Source: Planctomycetota bacterium
GTDB lineage: Bacteria; Planctomycetota; UBA1135; GCA-002748355
DNA length: 39,886 nt
Reading direction: 5' to 3'
Assembly: GCA_027021385.1 (NCBI GenBank)
Contig: JALUUL010000049.1
Span: forward strand, 81,646 to 121,531
Part shown: in pieces, positions 17,216-25,258 of the stretch
Numbering within the stretch: position 1 is the first letter of the stretch
Layout: every line of letters starts with the position of its first letter
Notes under the pieces: model-generated
Database searches by the model: none
The model's input: the letters and a program-made list of their open reading frames with translations, nothing else
What the model was told of the DNA's origin: nothing
Made by a program: the position numbers and the translations under genes

Positions 17216-17647
17216 ATGGCCTTCAAGCGCATTCTCGTGGCGATCGATTTCTCCGACATCATGGACCGCATCCTGAGCACCGCGAAATCGGTCGCCGAGA
17301 CGAACGGGGCGGAGATCCTCTGCTGCACGGCCCTCGAGATCCCTCCCGAGAACACCCTGCTCGGGGGGTCCTTGAAGCCCTTGATCGATCTCGAGGCGGA
17401 GCGGGAGAAGGCCCGGAAGAAGCTCGAGAAGGCCGTGGCCGACGCCGGGCTCACGGGACTCTGCTCCCGGATCCTCGTCCTCGACTACCTCCCCGGCGAC
17501 GAGATCCCGGAGGCCGCGGCCCGGGAGAAATGCGACCTGATCCTCCTCGGCACCCATGGGCGCTCGGGACTCAAGCATTTCGTCGTCGGATCGGTCGCCG
17601 AGAGGGTGCTGCGGGGCTCCCCCGTCCCCGTCCTCGTCGTGAAATAA
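17216..17647 (+). CDS. Universal stress protein (UspA family)
   Basis: This 143-residue single-domain protein has the ATP-binding signature G-x2-G-x9-GS: 'GTHGRSGLKHFVVGSVAERV', with Gly112, Gly115 and Gly125-Ser126. It also has the family N-terminus 'FKRILVAIDFSD' and C-terminus 'SPVPVLVVK'. Such proteins are small dimers induced in stress; those with this motif usually bind ATP. AGGAG stands upstream of the ATG. It is divergent from proline dehydrogenase with a 206-base gap and is followed by its own hairpin, so it is monocistronic. Confidence 0.93.
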   Translation: MAFKRILVAIDFSDIMDRILSTAKSVAETNGAEILCCTALEIPPENTLLGGSLKPLIDLEAEREKARKKLEKAVADAGLTGLCSRILVLDYLPGDEIPEAAAREKCDLILLGTHGRSGLKHFVVGSVAERVLRGSPVPVLVVK

Positions 17648-17689
17648 CGGGCCTTCGCCTTCCGCTCCGGGGAGGGAAATGCCGATAGG

Positions 17690-17708
17690 AAGGGGCGCTC
17701 GGCCCCTT
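17690..17708 (+). terminator. Hairpin after the universal stress protein
   Basis: AAGGGGC (17690-17696), 5-base loop, GCCCCTT (17702-17708), 42 bases after the stop codon. It is flanked by further imperfect pairing (GG/CC outside one extra T). Only a short T-run follows. Confidence 0.45.
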
Positions 17709-17740
17709 TCCCGGCGGAATCCCCTGAGACAGGATCGGCG

Positions 17741-19369
17741 ATGGACACCGAACGCCCCCTCAGCCTGGTCTACCTCCTCGAGAACAGCCTCGAACTCTGG
17801 GGCGGCGTGCAGACGGTCTTCCGCGAGGCGGACGCCCTGACCGAACGCGGACACCGCGTCACGATCCTGAGCAAGACCGAGGCGCCGGACTGGCATTCCC
17901 CCCTCTGCGAGTTCCGCCGGGTCCCCGACTTCGAGAGCTGGTCGGTCCCCGACACCGACCTCGTGATCGGGACCTACTGCACGACCGTCCCCGGGGCCCG
18001 GCAATGTCGCCGGGGGAGGCCGGTCCACTACTGCCAGGGATACGAGGGGGACTCGCCGAAGCACGTCGAGGTGCTCCACCTGATCGAGAGCATCTACCGT
18101 CTTCCCGGCGTTCCCCTGCTCGCGATCTCGACCTTCCTGGCGGACCGGCTCCGGACCAGGTTCGACAAGGAGGTCCTGACCGTCCCCTACGGGATCCCCG
18201 AGGGAAGCTTCCGCCCCGAGGGGGAGACCGTCCGGACCGAGCCCCGCCCGTTCCGGGTCGGCCTCGTCGGCCCATTCGACATTCCCTGGAAGGATCTCCG
18301 GACCGGCGTGGCCGCGGCCCGCCTCGCCTTCGAGGCCGGACTCGACCTGGTGCTCGTCCGAGCCAGTCCGACCCCGATCTCCGAGGAGGAGCGGGAGGCC
18401 TGGGGGAACCTTCCGGTCGAGGAGCACACGGGCCTGCGTCCCGAGGACATGCCCGCCTTCTACCGGAGCCTCGACCTCTTCCTCGGCACGAGCAACGGGG
18501 GAGCGGAAGGCTTCTTCCTCCCCGCGATCGAGGCGATGGCCAGCGGGGTTCCGACCGTGCTCTCCGACATCGCCTGCTTCCGTTCCTACGGCGGTGACCG
18601 CGACCGCGACTACGCGGTCTTCGTCCCCCCCGGCGACTTCCGGGGCTTCGCCGAGGCCCTGGTCCTGCTCTGGGGCAGGGCGGATCTCCGCCAGACGCTC
18701 CGGGACCTGGGCGTCGTCGTGGCAGGGCAACACGGGTTCCGGCCCCATGTCGACGGCGTCGAGCGGGCCTTCCAGTCCCTCGTCCCAAGCGGGGACTCCC
18801 TGGCGGAAGGGGGGAAACCCTGGATCCGCCGCCGTCCCGAGGAGCGCGGCGAGGACGGAGGCGAGGCCGCGAAGGCCGACCTCAGGCTCGATCTGCTCGA
18901 AACCGGGATCGCCCGCTGGGCGGAGGGAGAACGGACCTGGGCCCTGGAGGCGGCGGAGGCCGCGACCCGCCTCTTCCCCGAATCCCCCGACGCCTGGAAT
19001 CTCCTCGGGCGGATGCTCTGCCAGGCCGGGTCCCCGGAGGCCGCCGTCCGGGCCCTGGAACGGGGTCTCGACCTCGCCCCTCGCTCCCCGGCCCTGCACG
19101 AGTTCCTGGGGCGCGCCCTCCTGGACCTGCGGGATTACGAAGGAGCCAGGACCCGCCTCTCCGAGGCCCTCGAGAACGGAATGCCCGGAGCCCGGGTCCG
19201 GGCCCACCTGGCCATGGCCTGCCTCGGCCTGGGACGCCGCGCCGAGGCCGAGGAGGCCCTGCGGGCCGCCCTTTCGCTGGACCCCCGCTGCCCCGAGGCC
19301 CTCGAACTCCAAAAGACCCTCGACGCGCCCCTCGCCCCCCACCGGGAGGAGCCGGCATGCGCCTCCTGA
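17741..19369 (+). CDS. GT4-type glycosyltransferase with C-terminal TPR region
   Basis: This 542-residue protein has an N-terminal Rossmann half ('ENSLELWGGVQTVFREADALTERGHRV', written in part) and a C-terminal half with the GT4 signature 'GAEGFFLPAIEAMASGVPTV', which binds the nucleotide-sugar diphosphate. From about 375 it has tandem TPR-like repeats ('LLGRMLCQAGSPEAAVRALE' and following), so it is a glycosyltransferase-TPR fusion. It has no signal peptide and should be cytosolic. The next gene begins 13 bases before its stop. Together they probably decorate a surface glycan or protein. Acceptor and sugar are unknown. Confidence 0.87.
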   Translation: MDTERPLSLVYLLENSLELWGGVQTVFREADALTERGHRVTILSKTEAPDWHSPLCEFRRVPDFESWSVPDTDLVIGTYCTTVPGARQCRRGRPVHYCQGYEGDSPKHVEVLHLIESIYRLPGVPLLAISTFLADRLRTRFDKEVLTVPYGIPEGSFRPEGETVRTEPRPFRVGLVGPFDIPWKDLRTGVAAARLAFEAGLDLVLVRASPTPISEEEREAWGNLPVEEHTGLRPEDMPAFYRSLDLFLGTSNGGAEGFFLPAIEAMASGVPTVLSDIACFRSYGGDRDRDYAVFVPPGDFRGFAEALVLLWGRADLRQTLRDLGVVVAGQHGFRPHVDGVERAFQSLVPSGDSLAEGGKPWIRRRPEERGEDGGEAAKADLRLDLLETGIARWAEGERTWALEAAEAATRLFPESPDAWNLLGRMLCQAGSPEAAVRALERGLDLAPRSPALHEFLGRALLDLRDYEGARTRLSEALENGMPGARVRAHLAMACLGLGRRAEAEEALRAALSLDPRCPEALELQKTLDAPLAPHREEPACAS

Positions 19370-20883
19370 CGAACTTCCCCTTCGAGATGTTCGGGCCGCG
19401 CGAGAGCTTCCCCTTCGAGCGGATCGTGACCTTCGGCCCGCCCGAAGGACGGAAGGTCGGCCCCGAGACCTTCCGCTACGACATCGGTTTCGAGCCGGCA
19501 TGCGGGGAGTACGAAACCCTGCTGCGCTCCCTCCCCGAGGGCTTCGAGCCCGATCTCGTCTGGATCTGGTGGCCGGACCAGGAACCCCTGCCCCGCGGGC
19601 TCGAACGCGCCGGGATCCCGGTCGTCGGAACCCTCTCCGACTACAACCTGACCCTGCCCTCCCTGACCGGGCTCTGGCCCTTCTTCGACCTGATGCTCTG
19701 CGATCGGCCCGGCCTGCAGATCCTCGGACGCCTCCCCTTCGCCAGGGTCGAACCCTGGTGCCAGTTCTCGTTCCGTCCCGAGGCGCATCGGATCCACGTC
19801 GATGCAAGCGGGAATCCGCAGCCCCGGGACATCGATCTCTGCTTCGCCGGCAACCTGAATCCGGTCATCCAGCGCGAACGCGCCCCCTGGATCGATCGCC
19901 TGCGCGCCTTCGAGGGCGACTGGAGCGTCTTCCTCGGCATGACGCCCCAGGGAGAGGCCTACGGACGCCTCCTCGCGCGTTCCCGGATCGTCTTCAACCG
20001 CTCCGTGCGCGGCGAGATCAACCTCCGCTGCTTCGAGGCCGCCGCCTGCGGCGCCCTCCTCTTCATGGAGAGGGAGAACCTCGAAGTGCGTGACTATTTC
20101 GTGCCCGGGGAGGAATGCATCCTCTACGGCCCGGAAGACCTCGAGGACCTCCTCGATCACTACCTGAGACACGAGGAGGAGCGGGCCCGGATCGCCGAGA
20201 ACGGAAGGCGCAAGGCCCGCTCCCTGACCCTCGCGGCGCATTGCCGGAAGATCCTTCCCCTCCTCTCCTCCCTCGACCCCTCGAGGCGTCCGGACTGCGA
20301 CGCGGCCCGACTGGCCCTCGGCCGCGCGAAGGCGAGACTCACGGGGCGCAGCCTTCCCGCGGACGTGATCGGGGAGCTCGAGGAGGCCCACCGTCTCGCG
20401 CCCGAGGATCCGCGGATCTGCAACGACCTCGCCGTTGCCTGGATCCACCACCATCCGGAAGGCGCGGACCCCAACCGCTGGGTCTCCCTCCTCGAGCGCG
20501 CCAGTCTGCTGTCCCCCTCCTATCTCCCGCCGCGGCTCAATCTGGCCTACCTCGCCCGCGAACTCGGCGACGCCTCCGCCCTGAGCGGGCTTGGACGCCA
20601 GATCGAGGCGATCCTCGAACGGCGACCGGAGATCCCGGACTTCGACGGCCTCGTCCTCCCCCTCGGGTTCAACAGCCATCAGTGCACCTTCGCCGCAGCC
20701 TACTGCGACGCGCTCCGCAGGTGCGACCCCTCCTCCCTCGAGTTCTGGGCCAGGGAGACCGCCCGGGCGGGCGAGGGACTGGGCCCCTCGCCGGCGTTCC
20801 GGCCCGCCTCCCCCGCGTTCAGGGGGCTCCCCCGCCTTCGGGTCCCTCCTCCCGGACCGGCGCCATGTCTCTCAGGAACGTGA
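19357..20883 (+). CDS. CgeB-like glycosyltransferase with TPR-like tail
   Basis: This 508-residue protein starts at the ATG at 19357, overlapping the previous gene by 13 bases, with GGAGG just upstream. Its C-terminal transferase signature 'NLRCFEAAACGALLFMERE' followed by 'VPGEECILYGPEDLEDLLD' is the glycosyltransferase type found in CgeB/DUF3880-like proteins. Residues 325-430 look like helical repeats. No membrane segment is visible. Close coupling with the GT4-TPR gene suggests the two act in the same glycan pathway. Its 3' end overlaps the convergent DUF971 gene by 65 bases. Confidence 0.82.
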   Translation: MRLLTNFPFEMFGPRESFPFERIVTFGPPEGRKVGPETFRYDIGFEPACGEYETLLRSLPEGFEPDLVWIWWPDQEPLPRGLERAGIPVVGTLSDYNLTLPSLTGLWPFFDLMLCDRPGLQILGRLPFARVEPWCQFSFRPEAHRIHVDASGNPQPRDIDLCFAGNLNPVIQRERAPWIDRLRAFEGDWSVFLGMTPQGEAYGRLLARSRIVFNRSVRGEINLRCFEAAACGALLFMERENLEVRDYFVPGEECILYGPEDLEDLLDHYLRHEEERARIAENGRRKARSLTLAAHCRKILPLLSSLDPSRRPDCDAARLALGRAKARLTGRSLPADVIGELEEAHRLAPEDPRICNDLAVAWIHHHPEGADPNRWVSLLERASLLSPSYLPPRLNLAYLARELGDASALSGLGRQIEAILERRPEIPDFDGLVLPLGFNSHQCTFAAAYCDALRRCDPSSLEFWARETARAGEGLGPSPAFRPASPAFRGLPRLRVPPPGPAPCLSGT

Positions 20884-21145
20884 AGGTATAGAGCCCGGTG
20901 TCGTGCCCGTCGCTGAACCGGAAACGGAAGGCGTAGCGCCCGACGAGTTCGACATCGACGAGGTGGACATCCTCCGGAACGGAGGAGGGGTCGAGGAGGG
21001 GCTTCCCGGTCATCTCGTCGACGCAGGACGCGCAGGGACAGGCCAGCCTGAGGGCTCTCGCCTCGTAGCGGCTCGTTCCGCCCCCCTTCCATCCGAGAAG
21101 GATCGTGCTCGGATCCGGCTGCCGGAACGATACGGGTTCGATCAT
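20819..21145 (-). CDS. DUF971 (GBBH-like N-terminal domain) protein
   Basis: This 108-residue protein is one DUF971 domain. It has 'LACPCASCVDEMTGKPLLD', with the Cys pair-plus-one typical of the zinc-binding motif shared with gamma-butyrobetaine hydroxylase N-termini, and 'GRYAFRFRFSDGHDTGLYTF' at the end. Stand-alone copies often sit beside iron-sulfur or molybdenum-cofactor genes, and here MobA is divergent and 54 bases away. The start is the ATG at 21145 with GGAGGA at proper distance; a GTG four codons earlier is possible. A carrier role in metal-cluster handling is suggested for the family but not shown here. Confidence 0.85.
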   Translation of the reverse strand: MIEPVSFRQPDPSTILLGWKGGGTSRYEARALRLACPCASCVDEMTGKPLLDPSSVPEDVHLVDVELVGRYAFRFRFSDGHDTGLYTFTFLRDMAPVREEGPEGGGAP

Positions 21146-21199
21146 GGCGTCCTCCACCCTGCGCGGCGCGAATCCCCGCCGCTAGGCTTTCCGGGAAGC

Positions 21200-21865
21200 A
21201 TGACCTCGATTGGGCCGAAAGACGAGAAGCCCCTCCCTTCCCTCTGCGTCCTCGCGGGAGGATCCTCGCGCCGGATGGGGACGGACAAGGCCTGGCTCCC
21301 CTTCGAGGGGGAGCCTCTCCTTGTCCGGACGATCCGAAGACTCGCCCGCCCGGGGACTCGGGTCCTCGTCGCCGCCGGAGATCCGGATCGGGAGGCGGAG
21401 ATCCGGGAGGGCCTGGGCAGGGAACCGTCGCTCGCGGGGATCCCCCTCGAGGTCTTCCGGGATCCGGTGTCCGGAACGGGACCCCTGGGCGCCCTGAGCG
21501 GGCTAGCCCTCCACCTGGGAACGGACACGGAGCGGACGCTCGTCTGCGCCTGCGACATGCCCTTCCTGAAACCGGAACTCGCCCGGATCCTGGACGAGAC
21601 CCGAGCCGCGACGGACCCGGAACCCGCGATCGTCGTTCCGAGGGCGGGGGGTCGTCTCCAGGTGCTCGCGGCCCTCTACGACCGCCGCGCGCTGGATACG
21701 GCACGCGCCCTCTTCGCCACCGGCGAACGGCGCCTCCACGCCCTGCTCGACGCCCTCCCCGTACGGAGCCTCGGCCCCGAGGAGTGCGCTGAACGCGGCG
21801 TCGAGGAGGCGGACTTCGAGAACTGGAACCGGCCCGAGGACCTGCCCCGTCCACGAAGCACCTGA
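21200..21865 (+). CDS. mobA: Molybdenum cofactor guanylyltransferase
   Basis: This 221-residue nucleotidyltransferase attaches GMP to molybdopterin. The MobA signature 'VLAGGSSRRMGTDKAWLPF' (residues 17-35) is complete, followed by 'DPVSGTGPLGALSGL' and 'VCACDMPFLKPEL', which holds the metal-binding Asp. Length is normal (about 190-220). The start at 21200 is the only ATG giving the family N-terminus. TAGGCT lies 11 bases upstream. No molybdoenzyme or other moa/moe gene lies in the window. Confidence 0.9.
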   Translation: MTSIGPKDEKPLPSLCVLAGGSSRRMGTDKAWLPFEGEPLLVRTIRRLARPGTRVLVAAGDPDREAEIREGLGREPSLAGIPLEVFRDPVSGTGPLGALSGLALHLGTDTERTLVCACDMPFLKPELARILDETRAATDPEPAIVVPRAGGRLQVLAALYDRRALDTARALFATGERRLHALLDALPVRSLGPEECAERGVEEADFENWNRPEDLPRPRST

Positions 21866-21868
21866 GTT

Positions 21869-21887
21869 CTCCTCCGGAACGGAGGAG
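21869..21887. terminator. Bidirectional hairpin between mobA and the RRM gene
   Basis: Perfect 8-bp stem CTCCTCCG / CGGAGGAG with a GAA loop, in the 43-base gap between two convergent stop codons. It reads equally on both strands and has no U-tract. Confidence 0.5.
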
Positions 21888-21908
21888 GCCGCCGGCTCGT
21901 GTCTCGGA

Positions 21909-22172
21909 TCAGTAACGTCGCGGCGAACGACGGCGCTCCTGCGCCTCGTTCACGCGCAACGGACGGCCGTCCATGTCCTTGCCGTCCGCCGCGGAAATCG
22001 CGTTGTCCGCGTCCGCGTCTTCCATCTCGACGAAGCCGAAGCCCCGCGAGCGACCGGTGTCCCGGTCGAGAATGATGGCTACCGAATGAACCGAGCCGTA
22101 TTCCGCAAAGAAATCCCTGAGCTCGTCTTCCGTACAAGTCCAGGGGAGGTTACCAACGTAGATCTTCTTCAA
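21909..22172 (-). CDS. RRM-type RNA-binding protein
   Basis: This 87-residue protein has a single RNA recognition motif. RNP2 is 'KIYVGNLPW' at the start and RNP1 is 'RGFGFVEM', with the usual 'ELRDFFAEYGSV' between; a short basic tail 'RRRSPRRY' follows. Bacterial proteins of this type bind single-stranded RNA and often respond to cold. The start is taken as TTG at 22172, because GGAG lies 8-11 bases upstream and homologues begin at 'KKIYVGNLPW'. An ATG at 22253 would add 27 residues. Those codons end in G or C only about 57% of the time, well below neighbouring genes, so they look like 5' leader. Confidence 0.8.
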   Translation of the reverse strand: MKKIYVGNLPWTCTEDELRDFFAEYGSVHSVAIILDRDTGRSRGFGFVEMEDADADNAISAADGKDMDGRPLRVNEAQERRRSPRRY

Positions 22173-22486
22173 AGGTCCGCTCCAGGGTCGAGGACGGAAG
22201 GAACCGTCCTCTTTCGAAACAAAACGCCCGGACCGGACCGATCGAAGACCCATCACGGACTCAGGCGGTGCCCAATCGTAGCCCAAGAACCGCCCTTGCA
22301 AGCCCCCAATGCGTTTTTTTCTCGGAAACCGGTCGATCCTCCGGAAGAAGCGGACTCCCAGGAGGCGGGAAGCGGGGCGGTGCCAAGGACTTCCATCCGG
22401 AGCGGCGGATCCGGCTTTTTTCCCCGCTCCCGAAAACCGCTCTTTTTCCTTCCGGGGATTTCGAAAGGCGTGCGCTTGTGGAGGGT
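22173..22486 (-). other. 314-base intergenic: leader of the RRM gene
   Basis: It lies between two minus-strand genes. A possible minus-strand promoter is TTGCAA (22296-22301), 15 bases, TACGAT (22275-22280). This would give a leader of roughly 95 bases before the TTG start. Three T-runs on the plus strand (near 22314, 22416 and 22452) become A-runs in the minus-strand transcript. No open frame of coding quality is seen. Confidence 0.35.
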
Positions 22487-24016
22487 TCAGGAGTCGATCG
22501 AGCCTTCCCCGCCATGCAGGACTCCGGCGAGCGCCCGGCGGAGGATGGGTTCGGATCGAAGGAGGGCTTCCGCCTCCTCGAGACCCAGACCGGAAGCCAG
22601 ACAGATCGCCAGGGGAACGACCCCCGGACGCGCGAGGCCGCGGTGCGCCTCGACCGGCAACCGGCAGAGGGAGGTTTCGGGCCGCTCCGTGCGGTGGAGG
22701 GCTCCGACGAGGCAGCGGAGGGCCTCCCCCTCGGGAACGCCGCAGAGATCCGAGACGATCCGGCAGGCTCGATCGAAGAGCTTGGCGTTCGAGAGTTGGA
22801 GGTCGACCATCCGGTTCCCCCAGACCTTGCCGGCGCGGGCGAAGGCGCCGGTCGTGATCGCGTTGCAGCCGAACTTCGCGGCGAGGAAATCGACGTCCTC
22901 GTCTCCGGAGGACGGGAGGTCCTCCCCTTCCGGCAGCCCGAGACGGAGCACGAAGTCGCCTTCGCCCGTTTTCGGAAGGACCTTCCGCTCGGCGAAGGAG
23001 AGGGAGAGCGGACGGACCCGATCCAGGAAAGCACAGTCTCCGGCCGGACCGAGGAGCGCCGTCCATCCTCCCGCGAGGAAGGCCCGGGCCTCTTCGGGGG
23101 ACGCGCCGAAGGTCGGGGGGCACTCGCTCGCGTCCAGGACCGCCGCCCTTCCCATGCCGCCCGCTCCGAGGCAGAGAATCCGCCCGCCTCCCCGCAGGGC
23201 TTCCCCCGCCCGCGCGATCCGCGCGGCGACCCACCCCTCGGGGAGGAGCCCCCAGGCCTTCCGGAAGGCCTCGTCGATCCGCGCGCGGATCCGCTCGGGG
23301 CGCCCTTCCTCCTCCGGAAGGAGGAGGCTACGAAAGAGTTCGTGCAGCAGCACCCAGGTCGCCGTCCCCCCTTTCAACCGGCTCGAGCCGGTCAGGACCT
23401 CCGGTCCGAGATCGGGAAGGAGGAAGCGGAACTTCCCGCGTTCCTCGACCCGGGCCAGGAGCCCCCGGAACCCGTCCGGGGCTCCGTCGAGGGGATCCGT
23501 ACGCGCCTCCTCCGGAGTGTTGACCCCGAAGAGTGCAACGGGCGCTTCGCGTTCCAAGGCGGCCTGCAGCCCCCCCGCGACGCAGGGGGCCGAGAGCCCG
23601 CAGGAGATCCCGAAGAACACCGAACCCGGTATCTCGAGGAGTTCTCCGATCCCGGCCCGGGCCGCGGGGACATCGTCCTCGGCCCCCTCCACGGCCTCGG
23701 CGAGCGCCCTGCTCCCGCCCGCGATCCAGGGGAGGAGTTCGATCCCGAGGCGGCGCAGGCCGGGTCCATGCCTCCGCGCGAGCAGCACGGCGAGCCGGCC
23801 CGAGGTTCCGGCCCCCGCGAGAACGATCCGGCGGGGCGGTTCCCGGATCCAGGAAGCCACGAGACCGGCCACGGTCTCGCAGATCCCGGAATCGCGAAGC
23901 CCCTCCCGCGCCTCCTCCTCCGCCGCGCGGAAGAGACGGGCGAGACTCTTTGGATCCATCAGGTCCATGTCCTTCGAAGCGGGATGCGGCATCTCGCTCC
24001 GGGGAAGCGGTTCCAT
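22487..24016 (-). CDS. GCKR-like double-SIS protein (MurQ / glucokinase-regulator superfamily)
   Basis: This 509-residue protein has two SIS sugar-phosphate domains. The first has 'GAGTSGRL' (68-75), 'AGG..ALAEAVEGAED' and 'GISCGLSAPCVAGG', then 'LTGSSRLKGGTATW'. The second has 'LGAGGMGRAAVLDASECPPTFG' in the region 282-304, 'CNAITTGAFARAGKVWGNRMVDLQLSN' around 384-410 (quoted in pieces: NAITTGAF, GKVWGN, MVDLQLSNAKLFDRA), and a helical C-terminus. MurQ etherases are about 300 residues with one SIS; this order and length fit the glucokinase-regulatory-protein-like branch. The MurQ catalytic-type Glu is kept (Glu299), but in the second SIS domain. The start at 24016 is chosen because TAGGAT stands 7 bases upstream and the MurQ-like N-terminus begins there. 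Activity is uncertain: MurNAc-6-P etherase-like, or a binding regulator. Confidence 0.85.
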   Translation of the reverse strand: MEPLPRSEMPHPASKDMDLMDPKSLARLFRAAEEEAREGLRDSGICETVAGLVASWIREPPRRIVLAGAGTSGRLAVLLARRHGPGLRRLGIELLPWIAGGSRALAEAVEGAEDDVPAARAGIGELLEIPGSVFFGISCGLSAPCVAGGLQAALEREAPVALFGVNTPEEARTDPLDGAPDGFRGLLARVEERGKFRFLLPDLGPEVLTGSSRLKGGTATWVLLHELFRSLLLPEEEGRPERIRARIDEAFRKAWGLLPEGWVAARIARAGEALRGGGRILCLGAGGMGRAAVLDASECPPTFGASPEEARAFLAGGWTALLGPAGDCAFLDRVRPLSLSFAERKVLPKTGEGDFVLRLGLPEGEDLPSSGDEDVDFLAAKFGCNAITTGAFARAGKVWGNRMVDLQLSNAKLFDRACRIVSDLCGVPEGEALRCLVGALHRTERPETSLCRLPVEAHRGLARPGVVPLAICLASGLGLEEAEALLRSEPILRRALAGVLHGGEGSIDS

Positions 24017-24023
24017 CGGATGG

Positions 24024-24029
24024 ATCCTA
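24024..24029 (-). promoter_or_regulatory. Candidate -10 (TAGGAT) for leaderless start at 24016
   Basis: On the minus strand TAGGAT is followed by seven bases (ccatccg) and the ATG. There is no Shine-Dalgarno sequence and no clear -35. Confidence 0.35.
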
Positions 24030-24207
24030 GCCTCGACCTCCGAGGTTCTCCCCCGGGAGGTCGGTCCCCAGGCCCGCCTTTCCCCTTCGGACCTCATGGA
24101 ATCCCGATGGGATCGTTCCTTCCGCCGAGGTTCAAGAAGGGGCCACTTGGATCCGAAGAACACCCGGTGCGATTGGGCCGGAGAGAATGCGCGGAAGGGG
24201 GATCCGG

Positions 24208-24570
24208 ATGAAGATCTTGATCGTGGATGACAGCAAGGCGATGCGGATGATCGTCAAGAGGACGCTCCGCCAGGCGGGGATCAGCGGACACGAAGTCCTC
24301 GAGGCGGGGGACGGCAAGGAGGGCTTGGAAAAGGTCAAGGCGGAATCGCCCGAACTCGTCCTCTCCGACTGGAACATGCCGGTCATGTCCGGCCTGGAGT
24401 TCCTGAAAGCCCTGAAGAGCGAGGGGATCGACGTCCACTTCGGGTTCGTCACCTCGGAGACCACCCAGGAGATGCGGAAGCTGGCGGAGGAGAACGGCGC
24501 CGAGTTCCTGATCGGAAAACCGTTCACGGCCGAGACCTTCGAAGAGATCCTGGACCCGATCCTCAACTGA
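24208..24570 (+). CDS. CheY-like single-domain response regulator
   Basis: This 120-residue receiver domain has no output domain. It has the acidic pair Asp7-Asp8 ('VDDSKAMR'), phospho-acceptor Asp54 ('VLSDWNMPVMSG'), Thr82 ('FVTSET') and Lys104 ('IGKPF'). 'SDWNMPxMxGLE' and 'VTSE' are typical of true CheY-type regulators. It starts at 24208 after a GGGGGA ribosome site. It is followed after 19 bases by a CheX-like phosphatase gene, so the two form a phospho-switch pair. No flagellar or chemoreceptor gene is in the window. Confidence 0.93.
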   Translation: MKILIVDDSKAMRMIVKRTLRQAGISGHEVLEAGDGKEGLEKVKAESPELVLSDWNMPVMSGLEFLKALKSEGIDVHFGFVTSETTQEMRKLAEENGAEFLIGKPFTAETFEEILDPILN

Positions 24571-24589
24571 CTCACGGACGGACGGAACG

Positions 24590-25063
24590 ATGCCGGCGAC
24601 GAAGCAGATCGAAGCTCAGGACTGCAAAATCTTATTGAAGAATCTCCTCGGGCGGGACATCACCGTCGAGACGGGCGATCCTGTGGACCCTTCGAAGACT
24701 CCCGCAGTCCTTATCACTTTCCACAACGACGAAGGAGGGCTCCAGGCCCTCTGGGCGGCCGATCTCCGTTTCGCCGCCTTTTCGGCCGCGGCCCTGACGA
24801 TGGTCCCCCTCCCCGTCGCCGAGGAAGCGGTCTCCGCGGGGAAACTCCCCGAGGACTTGATGGACTGCTTCCGGGAAGTCGCGAACGTGGGGTCCTCGCT
24901 CTTCAACCACGCGGGCCCGCATGTCGTCCTCGCCGACTCCCTGGCGGTCCCCCCCGTTCCCGAGGGCCCCGGGAAGATCCTCGCGTCGCCCGGCATGCAG
25001 GCAGCCTTCCGAATCGAGATCGAGGATTACGGGAAGGGGTCCCTTTCGATGTTCACGCTTTGA
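24590..25063 (+). CDS. CheC/CheX-type phosphatase-like protein
   Basis: This 157-residue protein carries the CheC/CheX/FliY catalytic pattern D-x3-E-x2-N-x22-P exactly once: Asp92, Glu96, Asn99 and Pro122 in 'DCFREVANVGSSLFN…'. In known members the Glu and Asn dephosphorylate CheY-P. The surrounding 'WAADLRFAAFSAAALTMVP' and the C-terminal 'AAFRIEIEDYGKGSLSMFT' fit the mixed alpha/beta fold. Only one motif is present, as in CheX. It is directly downstream of the CheY-like gene, so it most likely acts on it. Length matches CheX. Assignment is by motif, not by search. Confidence 0.72.
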   Translation: MPATKQIEAQDCKILLKNLLGRDITVETGDPVDPSKTPAVLITFHNDEGGLQALWAADLRFAAFSAAALTMVPLPVAEEAVSAGKLPEDLMDCFREVANVGSSLFNHAGPHVVLADSLAVPPVPEGPGKILASPGMQAAFRIEIEDYGKGSLSMFTL

Positions 25064-25074
25064 TCCCCGGCAGA

Positions 25075-25099
25075 CGGGAGAGACCGTCCTTCTCTCCCG
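25075..25099 (+). terminator. Hairpin after the CheX-like gene
   Basis: Perfect 8-bp stem CGGGAGAG (25075-25082) / CTCTCCCG (25092-25099) with a 9-base loop, 12 bases after the stop codon. No U-tract follows. Confidence 0.5.
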
Positions 25100-25150
25100 G
25101 AAACCTTCCCGGGCTCCCCTTCGAGGAATCCTGCTTCAACGCCCTCCGGA

Positions 25151-25179
25151 TTGACAGCTTCCGGTCCGGGGAGAGAATG
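25151..25179 (+). promoter_or_regulatory. Possible promoter of the secreted protein gene
   Basis: A perfect TTGACA -35 at 25151-25156, rare in this GC-rich sequence. At 16-17 bases it is followed by the weak -10 region GAGAATG (25173-25179). The 80-base leader ends in CAGGAG just before the ATG at 25259. Confidence 0.4.
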
Positions 25180-25258
25180 CCTGCATCCGGCGTGGGCTCC
25201 GTAAGGACGCAGCCGGACACTCGTTCGTCTTTCTCTTATTGGTTCGCAGGAGATCCTC

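Noticed and set aside
17108-19807. An 899-residue minus-strand frame opposite the stress protein and GT4 gene
   Set aside because: Same artefact; the plus strand shows complete family motifs.
22397-22421. Short stem CCGGA/TCCGG followed by six T on the plus strand, like a terminator
   Set aside because: No plus-strand gene leads into it and the stem is only five base pairs. Kept only as a remark on the intergenic region.
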